A program made the translations under genes and the position numbers. From positions 1 to 41,572 of IMG/VR virus record IMGVR_UViG_3300046718_000434: a stretch of 41,572 nucleotides of DNA; one strand, given 5' to 3'. Under the pieces are notes generated by a model, which made no database searches, was not told the origin of the DNA, and saw only the letters and a program-made list of their open reading frames with translations. The first letter of the stretch is position 1. Each line of letters starts with the position of its first letter. This stretch comes from a virus. Below, in pieces: positions 32,393-38,845 of this stretch.

Positions 32393-32670
32393 TGGAAGTA
32401 CCCGGACGGCAAGCCCGCTGCCGGGAGTTCGTACTGGTCAGCCAGGTGCTCGCACAGAGCGACCGCTGTGGCCGCGAGCTTAAGCGCAGCCTGGATGCCG
32501 GAGGCGTTGTCCAACCCGAACAGCGGTAGGCGCTGCTCATACGAGGCGAACTGCTGCAACCAGTACTCAACCGGGCGTTCCTTCTCTTTCTCGTAGTTGA
32601 ACTTGGTGGTCTGGTAGCCGCGCTCCTCCGCGAGCCAGTCGAGAACCTCAGCGAACCCCTGCTGGCTCAC
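32389..32670 (-). CDS. Unknown small protein
   Basis: The GTG at 32670 follows AAGGAGGGG. The 93-aa product (MSQQGFAEVLDWLAEERGYQ) is helical, with an ALKLAATAVALCEHLADQY helix near 66-84. Longer in-frame versions have low-quality N-termini and lack a ribosome site. No family is recognised. Confidence 0.65.
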   Translation of the reverse strand: MSQQGFAEVLDWLAEERGYQTTKFNYEKEKERPVEYWLQQFASYEQRLPLFGLDNASGIQAALKLAATAVALCEHLADQYELPAAGLPSGYFQ

Positions 32671-32729
32671 AACCCCTCCTTGTTCATGTCGTCCAAGGTC
32701 CCTGCTCCACGAGCAGGGTGCGTGTCTCA

Positions 32730-32921
32730 TCAGGCACTTCGATCCTCTCTGATCGCGTATCTGCTGGTCACTGTCTTGTATCCATTCTCGAACTCGACCA
32801 GGATGCTGTTCATTCTCCCTCGTACAAGCACCCGGCAGCGTCTCCCTTTCAGCTTCGCGCGCACCGAGTTGTTCCCCCACGCGTAGACGTGGTCAAAAGG
32901 TGGGAGCGAACGGGATGTCAT
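32730..32921 (-). CDS. Small basic protein, SH3-like barrel candidate
   Basis: The 63-aa product overlaps the SSB-like gene by 29 bases. The alternation in RAKLKGRRCRVLVRGRMNSI and LVEFENGYKTVTSRYAIRE suggests a small beta barrel. The basic strands could bind nucleic acid. Function is unknown. Confidence 0.55.
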   Translation of the reverse strand: MTSRSLPPFDHVYAWGNNSVRAKLKGRRCRVLVRGRMNSILVEFENGYKTVTSRYAIREDRSA

Positions 32922-33582
32922 CGTCGCTCGGCCACCCTCCTGCCGGCCCGGGGTCCCCTTCGATCGCTGAATCCGGGATGAACTGGTTCTGCTGTGCGTT
33001 CTGCGCTTGCGCCGCCGGTGAAGGCTGCGTCTGGGTAGCGTAACTAGTTACGCCTGCCTGAGGCAAGTCGGGCTCGAGCCCGGTCGCGTAGAACGTCATC
33101 AGCTGGCGCACGTTGAACCAGAACTCCTGCGGTGTCGCAGACAGATGCACGGCCACCTTCGTGGAGGTCTGACGCCAGATCGACCAGTCCTTCTGTGTCC
33201 CCTCACCCTCGTGCTTGATCGCGGGATCGTCTGTGCGTGGCGGCGAAACAGCGGCCTGCTGCACAGGGATCGCTTCCTGCCGCACAACAACCTCCTGCTG
33301 TGGTGGTGGTGGTGCCGGCAGACCGCCCGGCTGCGGCGCCCCTGTCGCCGCCTTGATGTCATCGAGGTAGCGGTTCTCGTACGAGCCGTTCTGCTCCACC
33401 CGCACCTGGAACTCAGCGACTTGGTTGAGCAGCCTGTTGGCTTCGTTCGCGATGTCCCTCCGACTCGTCGCGTTCGTGTTGCCGGCGGAGTCGGTGACCT
33501 CGTAGATCGTGATCGTCTTGTTGTCTTTCTTCCGTGTAACGGTGCGGCCTGTCACGCCCGTCACGGTTGCGGTGTACAGCAT
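32893..33582 (-). CDS. SSB-like single-strand DNA-binding protein
   Basis: The 229-aa product has an N-terminal beta-rich domain (YTATVTGVTGRTVTRKKDNK), a Pro/Gln-rich linker and an acidic end DDDIPFAPTF. That end resembles the SSB C-terminal tip (DDDIPF), though not at the extreme terminus. The ATG follows GAGAGGGGAG. One perfect palindrome lies within the coding region at 33038..33053. The assignment rests mainly on the tail and on the recombination-gene context. Confidence 0.68.
   Translation of the reverse strand: MLYTATVTGVTGRTVTRKKDNKTITIYEVTDSAGNTNATSRRDIANEANRLLNQVAEFQVRVEQNGSYENRYLDDIKAATGAPQPGGLPAPPPPQQEVVVRQEAIPVQQAAVSPPRTDDPAIKHEGEGTQKDWSIWRQTSTKVAVHLSATPQEFWFNVRQLMTFYATGLEPDLPQAGVTSYATQTQPSPAAQAQNAQQNQFIPDSAIEGDPGPAGGWPSDDDIPFAPTF
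33038..33053. repeat. GCGTAACTAGTTACGC palindrome (in gene)
   Basis: A perfect 16-base copy within the SSB-like gene, read there as part of its GVTSYAT segment. Confidence 0.65.
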
Positions 33583-33647
33583 CTCGCTCCCCTCTCTTAA
33601 GGATCGGAGCGCTTAAGCTAGTACGGGTGCGCGGGTGTGTCAAGACA

Positions 33648-33677
33648 TAAAAAAAGCGCCCCCTTGACGGGGGCGCT
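33648..33677 (-). terminator. Strong intrinsic terminator (leftward)
   Basis: On the - strand AGCGCCCCC and GGGGGCGCT form a nine-pair stem followed by a run of seven T. It would end transcription coming from the right, immediately before the SSB-like gene. Confidence 0.85.
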
Positions 33678-34036
33678 AGTCTTGCGGTGTCGGATCGACC
33701 GGGACGAACGGTAGCACACCAACTAGTCCTATTCTGGTCGCGGGTCAGAGCCGCCTTTCTTTTCGTGCAAGAACGACCGGGCTTGAGCGCGCCTAGGGAC
33801 GCGCTGTGGGTGTGACGACGGACTCACCGATCGCATGCTCCACCCTTCGCTTCCTCCTTGGGAGGGGGCGGGGGGTGGGGATCTGAGCGGATCTTCCGCT
33901 CGCATGTAGACAGGCGCTGAGCGAAGCGAAGCGGCGATGCACTTGATCTTCTGAGAGCCGGGGCGCAAACGCTCTGCGCTCCGTTTTTCGCAATTGGGTT
34001 TTGCTGACTTTTTCAAAACGTTTCCGCTTAAGAAGA
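33678..34036 (-). other. Gene-free segment between two terminators; ncRNA candidate
   Basis: This is the only long stretch without a convincing gene. It is bounded on the right by the terminator at 34037..34064 and ends into the terminator at 33648..33677. It contains local inverted repeats (GAGCGG/CCGCTC at 33885..33901; CCTCC/GGAGG at 33853..33865; a TTCGCTTCGCT patch), and frames through it lack ribosome sites and have low-complexity products. A short non-coding RNA or a promoter region for the SSB-like operon are possible; the sequence does not decide. Confidence 0.4.
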
Positions 34037-34064
34037 AAGAGCCCCAGGGGGGCCTGGGGCTCTT
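34037..34064 (-). terminator. Intrinsic terminator (leftward)
   Basis: AGAGCCCCAGG pairs with CCTGGGGCTCT, followed on the - strand by TTTCTTCTT. It lies 24 bases after the stop of 34088..34573 and resembles the hairpin at 20635..20658. Confidence 0.8.
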
Positions 34065-34087
34065 CTCTGCGGTGTTGGGCCGCAAGC

Positions 34088-34573
34088 TCAGTAGCTGAGT
34101 TCGAGCGCGCGCTGGAACCACACTTTTGCTTCTGCTGGACTTTTGAGCGAGTCGTTGTAGCTCATGAGAACGGAGGCTTTGCCACCGAGAGTCTCAATCC
34201 TCTCTGGAGAGAGACTTCCGTTCTCAAACCACTTCGTGGCGCGCAGGAGTAGATCAACGGTTCTCTCGTACTCCGATCCGCCGACCTCGTGGATCACGAG
34301 CTGAGCGTCCCGGTCTAGGACTTCATTGATCCAGCTAGAAACATTGTGCGAGTAGCCCGCGGACGCAAGATCGGCCTTGAGGTGATGCCCACTCTCCGCG
34401 TGTCCATACGTCAGTATCAACGGCGTCGATACAGAACTGGAGAGCGCGCTGCTCTGGGCTTGGATCGAGAGGTACGACTGTCTGTACCTCCGGTACGCTC
34501 GGTGTCTCCACACCAGTATCGCTGCCACTGTTGTGAGCTCCACCAGCGGTCCGATCAGAATGAAGTAGTGCAC
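34088..34573 (-). CDS. Membrane-anchored unknown protein
   Basis: The GTG at 34573 follows AGGAGAAA. Of 161 residues, 1-22 form a membrane anchor (YFILIGPLVELTTVAAILVW), followed by a basic stop-transfer region (RHRAYRRYRQ). The remainder is soluble, probably cytoplasmic, with no known motif. It is the last gene before a terminator and follows a palindrome 23 bases upstream. Confidence 0.68.
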   Translation of the reverse strand: MHYFILIGPLVELTTVAAILVWRHRAYRRYRQSYLSIQAQSSALSSSVSTPLILTYGHAESGHHLKADLASAGYSHNVSSWINEVLDRDAQLVIHEVGGSEYERTVDLLLRATKWFENGSLSPERIETLGGKASVLMSYNDSLKSPAEAKVWFQRALELSY

Positions 34574-34596
34574 TCACGTTTCTCCTTTCCTGGTTG

Positions 34597-34612
34597 GCGT
34601 AACAAGTTACGC
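34597..34612. repeat. GCGTAACAAGTTACGC palindrome (intergenic)
   Basis: The copy ends 23 bases upstream of the GTG at 34573 and begins two bases after the preceding stop codon. Confidence 0.75.
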
Positions 34613-34613
34613 G

Positions 34614-34793
34614 CTAGTCGACTCTGCCGCCGGCGGTGAACGCGGACGGACGTGTTCTTGCGGTGGCCTTCGCGGTCGAACGGGACGCGTCCATCGTTGC
34701 TGCTCTCTGCGCTTCCGGGCAGTTCACGTTGTGGCACACACCGGCGATGTCGAGGTTGTGGCCGCACGCACACACTTCTACTGACTTCGGCAT
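34614..34793 (-). CDS. Zinc-ribbon microprotein, 59 aa
   Basis: The ATG at 34793 follows GAGGAGGAGAG. The product has CACGHNLDIAGVCHNVNC (8-25), two Cys pairs for a zinc ribbon, then an Arg/Thr/Ala tail. It stops just before the palindrome at 34597..34612. It is a small gene that simple length cutoffs miss, but the ribosome site and motif are convincing. Confidence 0.7.
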   Translation of the reverse strand: MPKSVEVCACGHNLDIAGVCHNVNCPEAQRAATMDASRSTAKATARTRPSAFTAGGRVD

Positions 34794-34805
34794 TTCTCTC
34801 CTCCT

Positions 34806-36131
34806 CTAGCTGTTGTTGTCTGACAAACGCGGCACCGTGTTGCGCACCGCGAGGAACCACGCATTCGAGTCCATCTCCACCTGCCGGTGTTCCGGAGGTC
34901 TGTTCGCACGAATGTTCTCCAGGATCGGATCGTGGAACATCGTCCCTCGCACAAACGTTCCTCTCGGGGTTGGGATCACTTCCGTGGCTGTGTGCCCGGT
35001 CCCGTAGATCATGAGTTTCTGTCGGAGCCGGTACCCGGCGTCCGTGCTCGCGAAGGGGGACAGCCCGCCATTCCCGGTGCCGAACAGCTCCGCGCGGTAG
35101 TACGCACGGTGGTCACGCAGGTCGTCACTGGTCATGTCTGTTTCAACGGCAAAGATGTCCCCCTGGCGGAAAACACGCCTCCCCTCTTTTCGCGCTTTGT
35201 GCACGATCGGGGGTGCCAGCAAGCGGATCGCGTGGGTGATGTAACGCACCCCGCCCTTGTCCGGTAGCTGCGCGAGAAAGTACATGGCTGGGTTCTCCAA
35301 CTGATCGAACCCCGACAGCCACCGGTGGCGTTCCCCGTTCCCGTCCACAGCCCAGAACACGGACTCGCCCAGGCGGTGCATGCGCTCCACGACCAAGTAG
35401 GTCTCCTGAGAGAGATCCTCGATTTGATGCCACGCAGCCATCGGAGCGAAATCGGGTTGGTGCATGATCTCCAGGGCTTGGTGCGGCTGCCAGGACCAGG
35501 ACCTGAACCTGTACAGACGGCCGCGCCACAGGAACTCTTGTCCGGTCCCCGTAACGTTCTTCCCCGAGATCCTGTTCGCGGCCATGAGCGCCTCGCTGGG
35601 TTTCGGCACCACAACACGGTTCGAGACCTGTCTGTCTGTGCTGACGTGGATCGGCTCGATCGTGGATGGGTCCAAGCGGGCCGCGTTCATCGCCGCGTAC
35701 GGGATCACCATTCGCATGTCTACTCTCGGGAAGCTGTTCTGCACCCGGGCTCGAAGTTGCGCCTGCACGTTCTGCAGCAGCCGGTCCTCGAACCCATCCC
35801 CGTTCAGAAGTACGAACGGTTCCAGCTTCCGCGACGCCGGCCACACCACTCGGGCGAGCTCAATGATCGGCTGCACCCCGCGTCCGATGCTGCGAACCGT
35901 CAACTGCCCTTCCGGCCCCGTTCTTACCTCGAACCCCGGGTTCGTCCGATGCCACATCGCTATTGCTCGTTTCTCGTCCCCACCAGCCTGTTCCAGGAGA
36001 TCCGTCCATTCTGTCGTGTACCTGTTCGGCTGGTTCACGAGACGCGAGAAAAACTCGGTGGGCGGGTACACGAAGCTCTTCTTCGATTCGCGCCACCACC
36101 CTTCGAGCATGGTCTCCTGCTCTATCTGCAA
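34806..36131 (-). CDS. Large unknown protein, about 441 aa
   Basis: I place the start at TTG 36131, eight bases after AGGAGG; an in-frame GTG at 36140 overlaps that site. The protein is globular throughout, with aromatic-rich central segments (LYRFRSWSWQPHQALEIMHQ near 210-230; ESVFWAVDGNGERHRWLSG near 255-275) and a GTFVRGTMFHDPIL segment near 400. I recognise no catalytic motif or fold. It is the largest leftward gene without an assignment apart from the methyltransferase. Confidence 0.75.
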   Translation of the reverse strand: MQIEQETMLEGWWRESKKSFVYPPTEFFSRLVNQPNRYTTEWTDLLEQAGGDEKRAIAMWHRTNPGFEVRTGPEGQLTVRSIGRGVQPIIELARVVWPASRKLEPFVLLNGDGFEDRLLQNVQAQLRARVQNSFPRVDMRMVIPYAAMNAARLDPSTIEPIHVSTDRQVSNRVVVPKPSEALMAANRISGKNVTGTGQEFLWRGRLYRFRSWSWQPHQALEIMHQPDFAPMAAWHQIEDLSQETYLVVERMHRLGESVFWAVDGNGERHRWLSGFDQLENPAMYFLAQLPDKGGVRYITHAIRLLAPPIVHKARKEGRRVFRQGDIFAVETDMTSDDLRDHRAYYRAELFGTGNGGLSPFASTDAGYRLRQKLMIYGTGHTATEVIPTPRGTFVRGTMFHDPILENIRANRPPEHRQVEMDSNAWFLAVRNTVPRLSDNNS

Positions 36132-36154
36132 GACCCACACCTCCTATTCTCTAG

Positions 36155-36170
36155 ACGTAACTTGTTACGC
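36155..36170. repeat. ACGTAACTTGTTACGC palindrome (intergenic)
   Basis: The copy lies between the stop at 36175 and the start of the 441-aa gene, ending 14-23 bases before that start. Confidence 0.72.
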
Positions 36171-36174
36171 GAAG

Positions 36175-36315
36175 CTACGAGACGGTCGGGCTGGCACGAA
36201 CGTCCAGCTCGTAGAACGATCTCGCGCAAAGCGTCGAACAGAACGGGTCCCCGTGCGTGACCGCAACCCCCGGTAGGGGCTTCTGACACACGAAGCACTT
36301 CCCGTCCTTTCTCAT
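36175..36315 (-). CDS. Zinc-finger microprotein, 46 aa
   Basis: The ATG at 36315 follows AAGGA. The product has CFVCQKPLPGV (7-17) and FCSTLCARSFYELD (about 25-38), the MYM/TRASH-like pattern of two CxxC knuckles. It lies 13 bases after the upstream gene. Function is unknown. Confidence 0.65.
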   Translation of the reverse strand: MRKDGKCFVCQKPLPGVAVTHGDPFCSTLCARSFYELDVRASPTVS

Positions 36316-36328
36316 CGAAGGATCCTTC

Positions 36329-36535
36329 TTAGGCACCCTCGACGAGGACGGTGGCCCCCGCTCCACTCTTGTTGTCTCTACCGATGTCACGAACTACCCC
36401 CTTTGTTTCAGAGCCCCCGCACATCCGATCCAGGTCACGCATAAGCCCGCGGTTAGCCGAATCGGTGCGCTTCACTACCCCCCTTCGGCGGGCGTCAATC
36501 TCCCGCCTCAGAAACTCCCTCGTTGATTTGTTCAT
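36329..36535 (-). CDS. Small basic unknown protein
   Basis: The ATG at 36535 follows GAGG at six bases; a GTG at 36547 is an alternative. The 68-aa product is Arg-rich (TREFLRREIDARRRGVVKR) and probably helical at the N-terminus. It overlaps the upstream gene by 41 bases. A nucleic-acid-binding role is possible but not shown. Confidence 0.55.
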   Translation of the reverse strand: MNKSTREFLRREIDARRRGVVKRTDSANRGLMRDLDRMCGGSETKGVVRDIGRDNKSGAGATVLVEGA

Positions 36536-36896
36536 CGAGATCCTCACTTGTGTGCCAACCAGTCCCGACCACGCTCACCGACTCTTCTCCGGTCGTTGAT
36601 CGGGCCCTCTCGTTCCCGGTCGGGAGCCGCGACAGCACCTCGAACGACGGGACACCACCCACCACGCTCTCCAACCAGCACGACAGGTGATACCCACATA
36701 CTCGCATCACACGGTCACCAATGTCAAGGTCGAACCCGCCGAAAATGCGTTCGCTACAGGCTGTCAGAACCCCGCGATCCGTTGGCCGAATCGGGGTGTT
36801 GCACTCGACGCACCGCTCCCCCATCGGTGTCTCCACGCGGTTCTGTCGTTCTAGGCTGTCCGACCACGGATTCGACCCGAACCATCTGAGAATCAC
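36495..36896 (-). CDS. Zinc-binding unknown protein
   Basis: The GTG at 36896 overlaps the SLOG gene stop (GTGA). The 133-aa product has RCVECNTPI (28-36), a later Cys in LTACSER and CGYHLSCWLE (about 67-76), a spacing that could form a treble-clef or RING-like zinc site. The acidic Ser/Glu-rich tail is likely disordered. Function is unknown. Confidence 0.62.
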   Translation of the reverse strand: MILRWFGSNPWSDSLERQNRVETPMGERCVECNTPIRPTDRGVLTACSERIFGGFDLDIGDRVMRVCGYHLSCWLESVVGGVPSFEVLSRLPTGNERARSTTGEESVSVVGTGWHTSEDLDEQINEGVSEAGD

Positions 36897-37423
36897 GACT
36901 CACCTTCCAGCTTCGCTTCCGCTGAGAACACCAAGGTGAGGAACCACTCCACGAACGATTCGATCGACTCGTCCCCGTTTCCAGCGACGTTCACCACCAT
37001 CACCTGACGATCGACGAGCCACTGGGCCACCGTTTTTGCGTACGAGTACTGATACCCGAGCCCTTTCCCCCCCACAGACCAACTGTCGTTGTCGTTCCGC
37101 GCGAGAGGAACATCGAAATGAGGCTTCTTGTACTGCTCGATGAACCTCAGGGTCGCGCGCTCACCGGCGGATCGCCAGTTGTGCGCCAACCTGATCGTTG
37201 CGTCCGCCATCTGCACGTTCTTCCTGGTGCGCAGCGGGTATCCGGTGCTCTCGGTTTCGACCGCGTTGAACTCCCGCACCGTCTCGTAGTCGAGCGGGCC
37301 GTGCAATGTACGGAACCCTTTCGGCATATAGCCGAACGTGTCGATCCCGCACGCTTTTGCTGCTCGCAGGCCGGCGATGTCCGCCCCATCCTGCAAACCT
37401 GAAATCACCATTTTAAGCGGCAA
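36893..37423 (-). CDS. SLOG/YpsA-like (putative molybdenum-carrier type) protein
   Basis: The 176-aa product has the Rossmann-like start MVISGLQDGADIAGLRAAKACG (5-26), PKGFRT (34-39) and RTRKNVQMADATIRL (65-79). These match the nucleotide-binding core of the YpsA/putative Mo-carrier branch of the SLOG superfamily. SLOG domains bind nucleotides or NAD-derived ligands. The TTG at 37423 has GGGAGG upstream; ATG 37411 is an alternative. It follows the NADAR gene directly, suggesting a joint NAD/ADP-ribose function (inference). Confidence 0.78.
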   Translation of the reverse strand: MPLKMVISGLQDGADIAGLRAAKACGIDTFGYMPKGFRTLHGPLDYETVREFNAVETESTGYPLRTRKNVQMADATIRLAHNWRSAGERATLRFIEQYKKPHFDVPLARNDNDSWSVGGKGLGYQYSYAKTVAQWLVDRQVMVVNVAGNGDESIESFVEWFLTLVFSAEAKLEGES

Positions 37424-37841
37424 ATCGCCTCCCTTCGTCCCTGATTTTCATCAGCAAACGCCCGAGATGGTTTTCCCCAACTCCCTTACAGACACCCCAG
37501 AACGTGTCGCCCCACCAGTTCCCCTCGACCAGCTCCACCGGAGCAGTCGAAGTGAGTTTGTCTCGCAGCCGCTCGTCAGCGAACTTCATTCGAAGGATCT
37601 CCTCCATCACTACCAGCTTCTCCGACTCCCACGTTGGGCGCAAAGGAGCACCCCTGCCGAGCTTCTTAGCCGCGTTAGGGGATGAAGCGAGAGCGATCCG
37701 GGCTTTCCAAGTCGGATCGTCAGTTTTGGCGGCTGCATATGCGGCTTCCGCTGTCGCGAACCTAATCCCTTCGCGTTCGATCACGGACTCGTAGAAGTTG
37801 GAGAGAAACCGGTATTCCCCTTCGAAACTCTCGATTTTCAC
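37413..37841 (-). CDS. NADAR (YbiA-like) ADP-ribose glycosidase
   Basis: The 142-aa product matches NADAR over its full length: YRFLSNFYES (10-19), the TAEAAYAAAK helix (30-39; Glu32 in the usual catalytic place), AKKLGRGAPLR (58-68), LRMKF (83-87) and VEGNWWGDTFWGVC (105-118). Some NADAR enzymes remove ADP-ribose from guanine and counter DarT-type toxins, and phage NADARs have been reported as anti-DarTG factors. A counter-defence role is therefore a reasonable inference. The start follows the palindrome at 37851 by nine bases. Confidence 0.86.
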   Translation of the reverse strand: MKIESFEGEYRFLSNFYESVIEREGIRFATAEAAYAAAKTDDPTWKARIALASSPNAAKKLGRGAPLRPTWESEKLVVMEEILRMKFADERLRDKLTSTAPVELVEGNWWGDTFWGVCKGVGENHLGRLLMKIRDEGRRFAA

Positions 37842-37850
37842 ATCAGCCTC

Positions 37851-37863
37851 CGTAACGAGTTAC
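37851..37863. repeat. CGTAACGAGTTAC palindrome (intergenic)
   Basis: The copy lies nine bases upstream of the NADAR ATG and contains the TAA stop of 37860..38120. Confidence 0.75.
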
Positions 37864-38120
37864 TCCATATAGTCGGCCGGTTTTCCCACTGCCGGCGCGG
37901 ACTCCAGGAGTCGCTCCAAACGTTGGATGATCCATGTGGGTGTTTCTGAGGCTTCACGGGCCGAGTGAAGAACGTTTTCCAATCCCATCCTCAGTGTCTC
38001 TTCGTTCTTGTAGATGTGAGCTCGCCGCCGCCACAGGGCTTTTCCGTACCCCTCTTTCATCTTCTTCTCACGCCACGCCTTCGTGACTTCTCGCTTTCTC
38101 TCAGGATCAGTGATCGGCAC
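37860..38120 (-). CDS. Small basic helical protein
   Basis: The 86-aa product (GTG start) begins MPITDPERKREVTKAWREKK, similar in style to the N-terminal helices before HNH domains and to the gene at 8472..8654. No HNH motif follows. The C-terminal half is a helix (TWIIQRLERLLESAP). It is adjacent to the tRNA gene. Confidence 0.6.
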   Translation of the reverse strand: MPITDPERKREVTKAWREKKMKEGYGKALWRRRAHIYKNEETLRMGLENVLHSAREASETPTWIIQRLERLLESAPAVGKPADYME

Positions 38121-38138
38121 CGATCATCACCCCTTTCA

Positions 38139-38209
38139 TGGGCCGGGCAGGAGTCGAACCTGCACCGTCGGGCTTAAAAGGCCCACGCTCACCACTGAGC
38201 CACCGACCC
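38139..38209 (-). tRNA. tRNA-Lys (anticodon UUU)
   Basis: The 71-nt sequence folds into a full cloverleaf: acceptor GGGTCGG/CCGGCCC (one G-U), D stem GCTC/GAGC, anticodon stem TGGGC/GCCCG around loop CTTTTAA, and T arm GCAGG-TTCGACT-CCTGC. Positions 34-36 are TTT, so it reads AAA and AAG. CCA is not encoded. It is the only tRNA seen in the window. Confidence 0.93.
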
Positions 38210-38218
38210 AACCTCATG

Positions 38219-38650
38219 CTAATCCCAGAGAGCGCCGAACCACTCACCGAGCAGATCCATGCCCCGAGTGAACTTCGCTTCCAGGTCTGGGCGTTCGTGG
38301 AAGTACCCTCCCTCGTCCCACCACGCCTGGAAGCCCTCCTCGATCTGCGCGAGGATCACGTCCCAATCCTCCCAGGAGTCGAACTCGGACGGATACCCGG
38401 TCTGCCACTTCCGGAGGTTCTGGACACCACCGACGATCACTCTCGCGAGATGATGGTCGAGACCCCAGCAGTCCTCATCGGAGTAGCCCCTGGCGACGCG
38501 CTGCCACGACATCTTCGTTCGCCAGATGGGACGGCCGATCCAGTAATGCTTGCTCTGGAATCGCCTGTAGAGAACCTTCGGCGAGCCCAGGCCGAACTGG
38601 TACCAGCGCTTGTAGGGCCTCTTGATTAGATCCTCCCAGGATGAGGTCAT
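38219..38650 (-). CDS. Widespread phage unknown (Trp/Tyr-rich)
   Basis: The 143-aa product has RGYSDEDCWGLDHHLARVIV (54-73), NLRKWQTGYPSEF and EDWDVILAQIEEGFQAWWDE. I recall this helical pattern from many unrelated phages as a protein of unknown function, often near tRNA or nucleotide genes; that is from memory. Its ATG overlaps the upstream stop (ATGA). Confidence 0.72.
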   Translation of the reverse strand: MTSSWEDLIKRPYKRWYQFGLGSPKVLYRRFQSKHYWIGRPIWRTKMSWQRVARGYSDEDCWGLDHHLARVIVGGVQNLRKWQTGYPSEFDSWEDWDVILAQIEEGFQAWWDEGGYFHERPDLEAKFTRGMDLLGEWFGALWD

Positions 38651-38844
38651 GGCTCGACCACCTCCACTTGGTCATCAGGACGCATGCTGAGAACTTCATG
38701 ACCGATGAATACGACATCGATTGTTTCATGTATTTCGAGAACCTCAGCTTTCCATCCTGAGCCAAACGCAAAGGCTGTATGCGGATGTTTCTCCGAAACA
38801 GCGATCACATCTCCAGGAACGAGATCCCTCGCCTTTTTTTTCAT
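38647..38844 (-). CDS. Small beta-barrel-like protein
   Basis: The 65-aa product (KARDLVPGDVIAVSEKHP...AEVLEIHETID) resembles short Hint-like or SH3-like barrels that start with a DLxPGD turn, but no splicing residues are present. It is one base downstream of the Ku gene stop. Function is unknown. Confidence 0.62.
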   Translation of the reverse strand: MKKKARDLVPGDVIAVSEKHPHTAFAFGSGWKAEVLEIHETIDVVFIGHEVLSMRPDDQVEVVEP

Positions 38845-38845
38845 G

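Noticed and set aside
33729-34121. A 130-aa leftward open frame in the gene-free island
   Set aside because: It starts inside the neighbouring gene, reads through a strong terminator, lacks a ribosome site, and its product is low-complexity Arg/Ser/Pro.
35325-36276. Two long + strand frames (about 311 and 270 aa) opposite the 441-aa orphan
   Set aside because: No ribosome sites, biased composition typical of antisense frames; the - strand frame fits the operon.
38647-38844. Intein/Hint domain suggested by the DLVPGD start
   Set aside because: Far too short and missing the N-terminal Cys/Ser and C-terminal His-Asn splicing residues.
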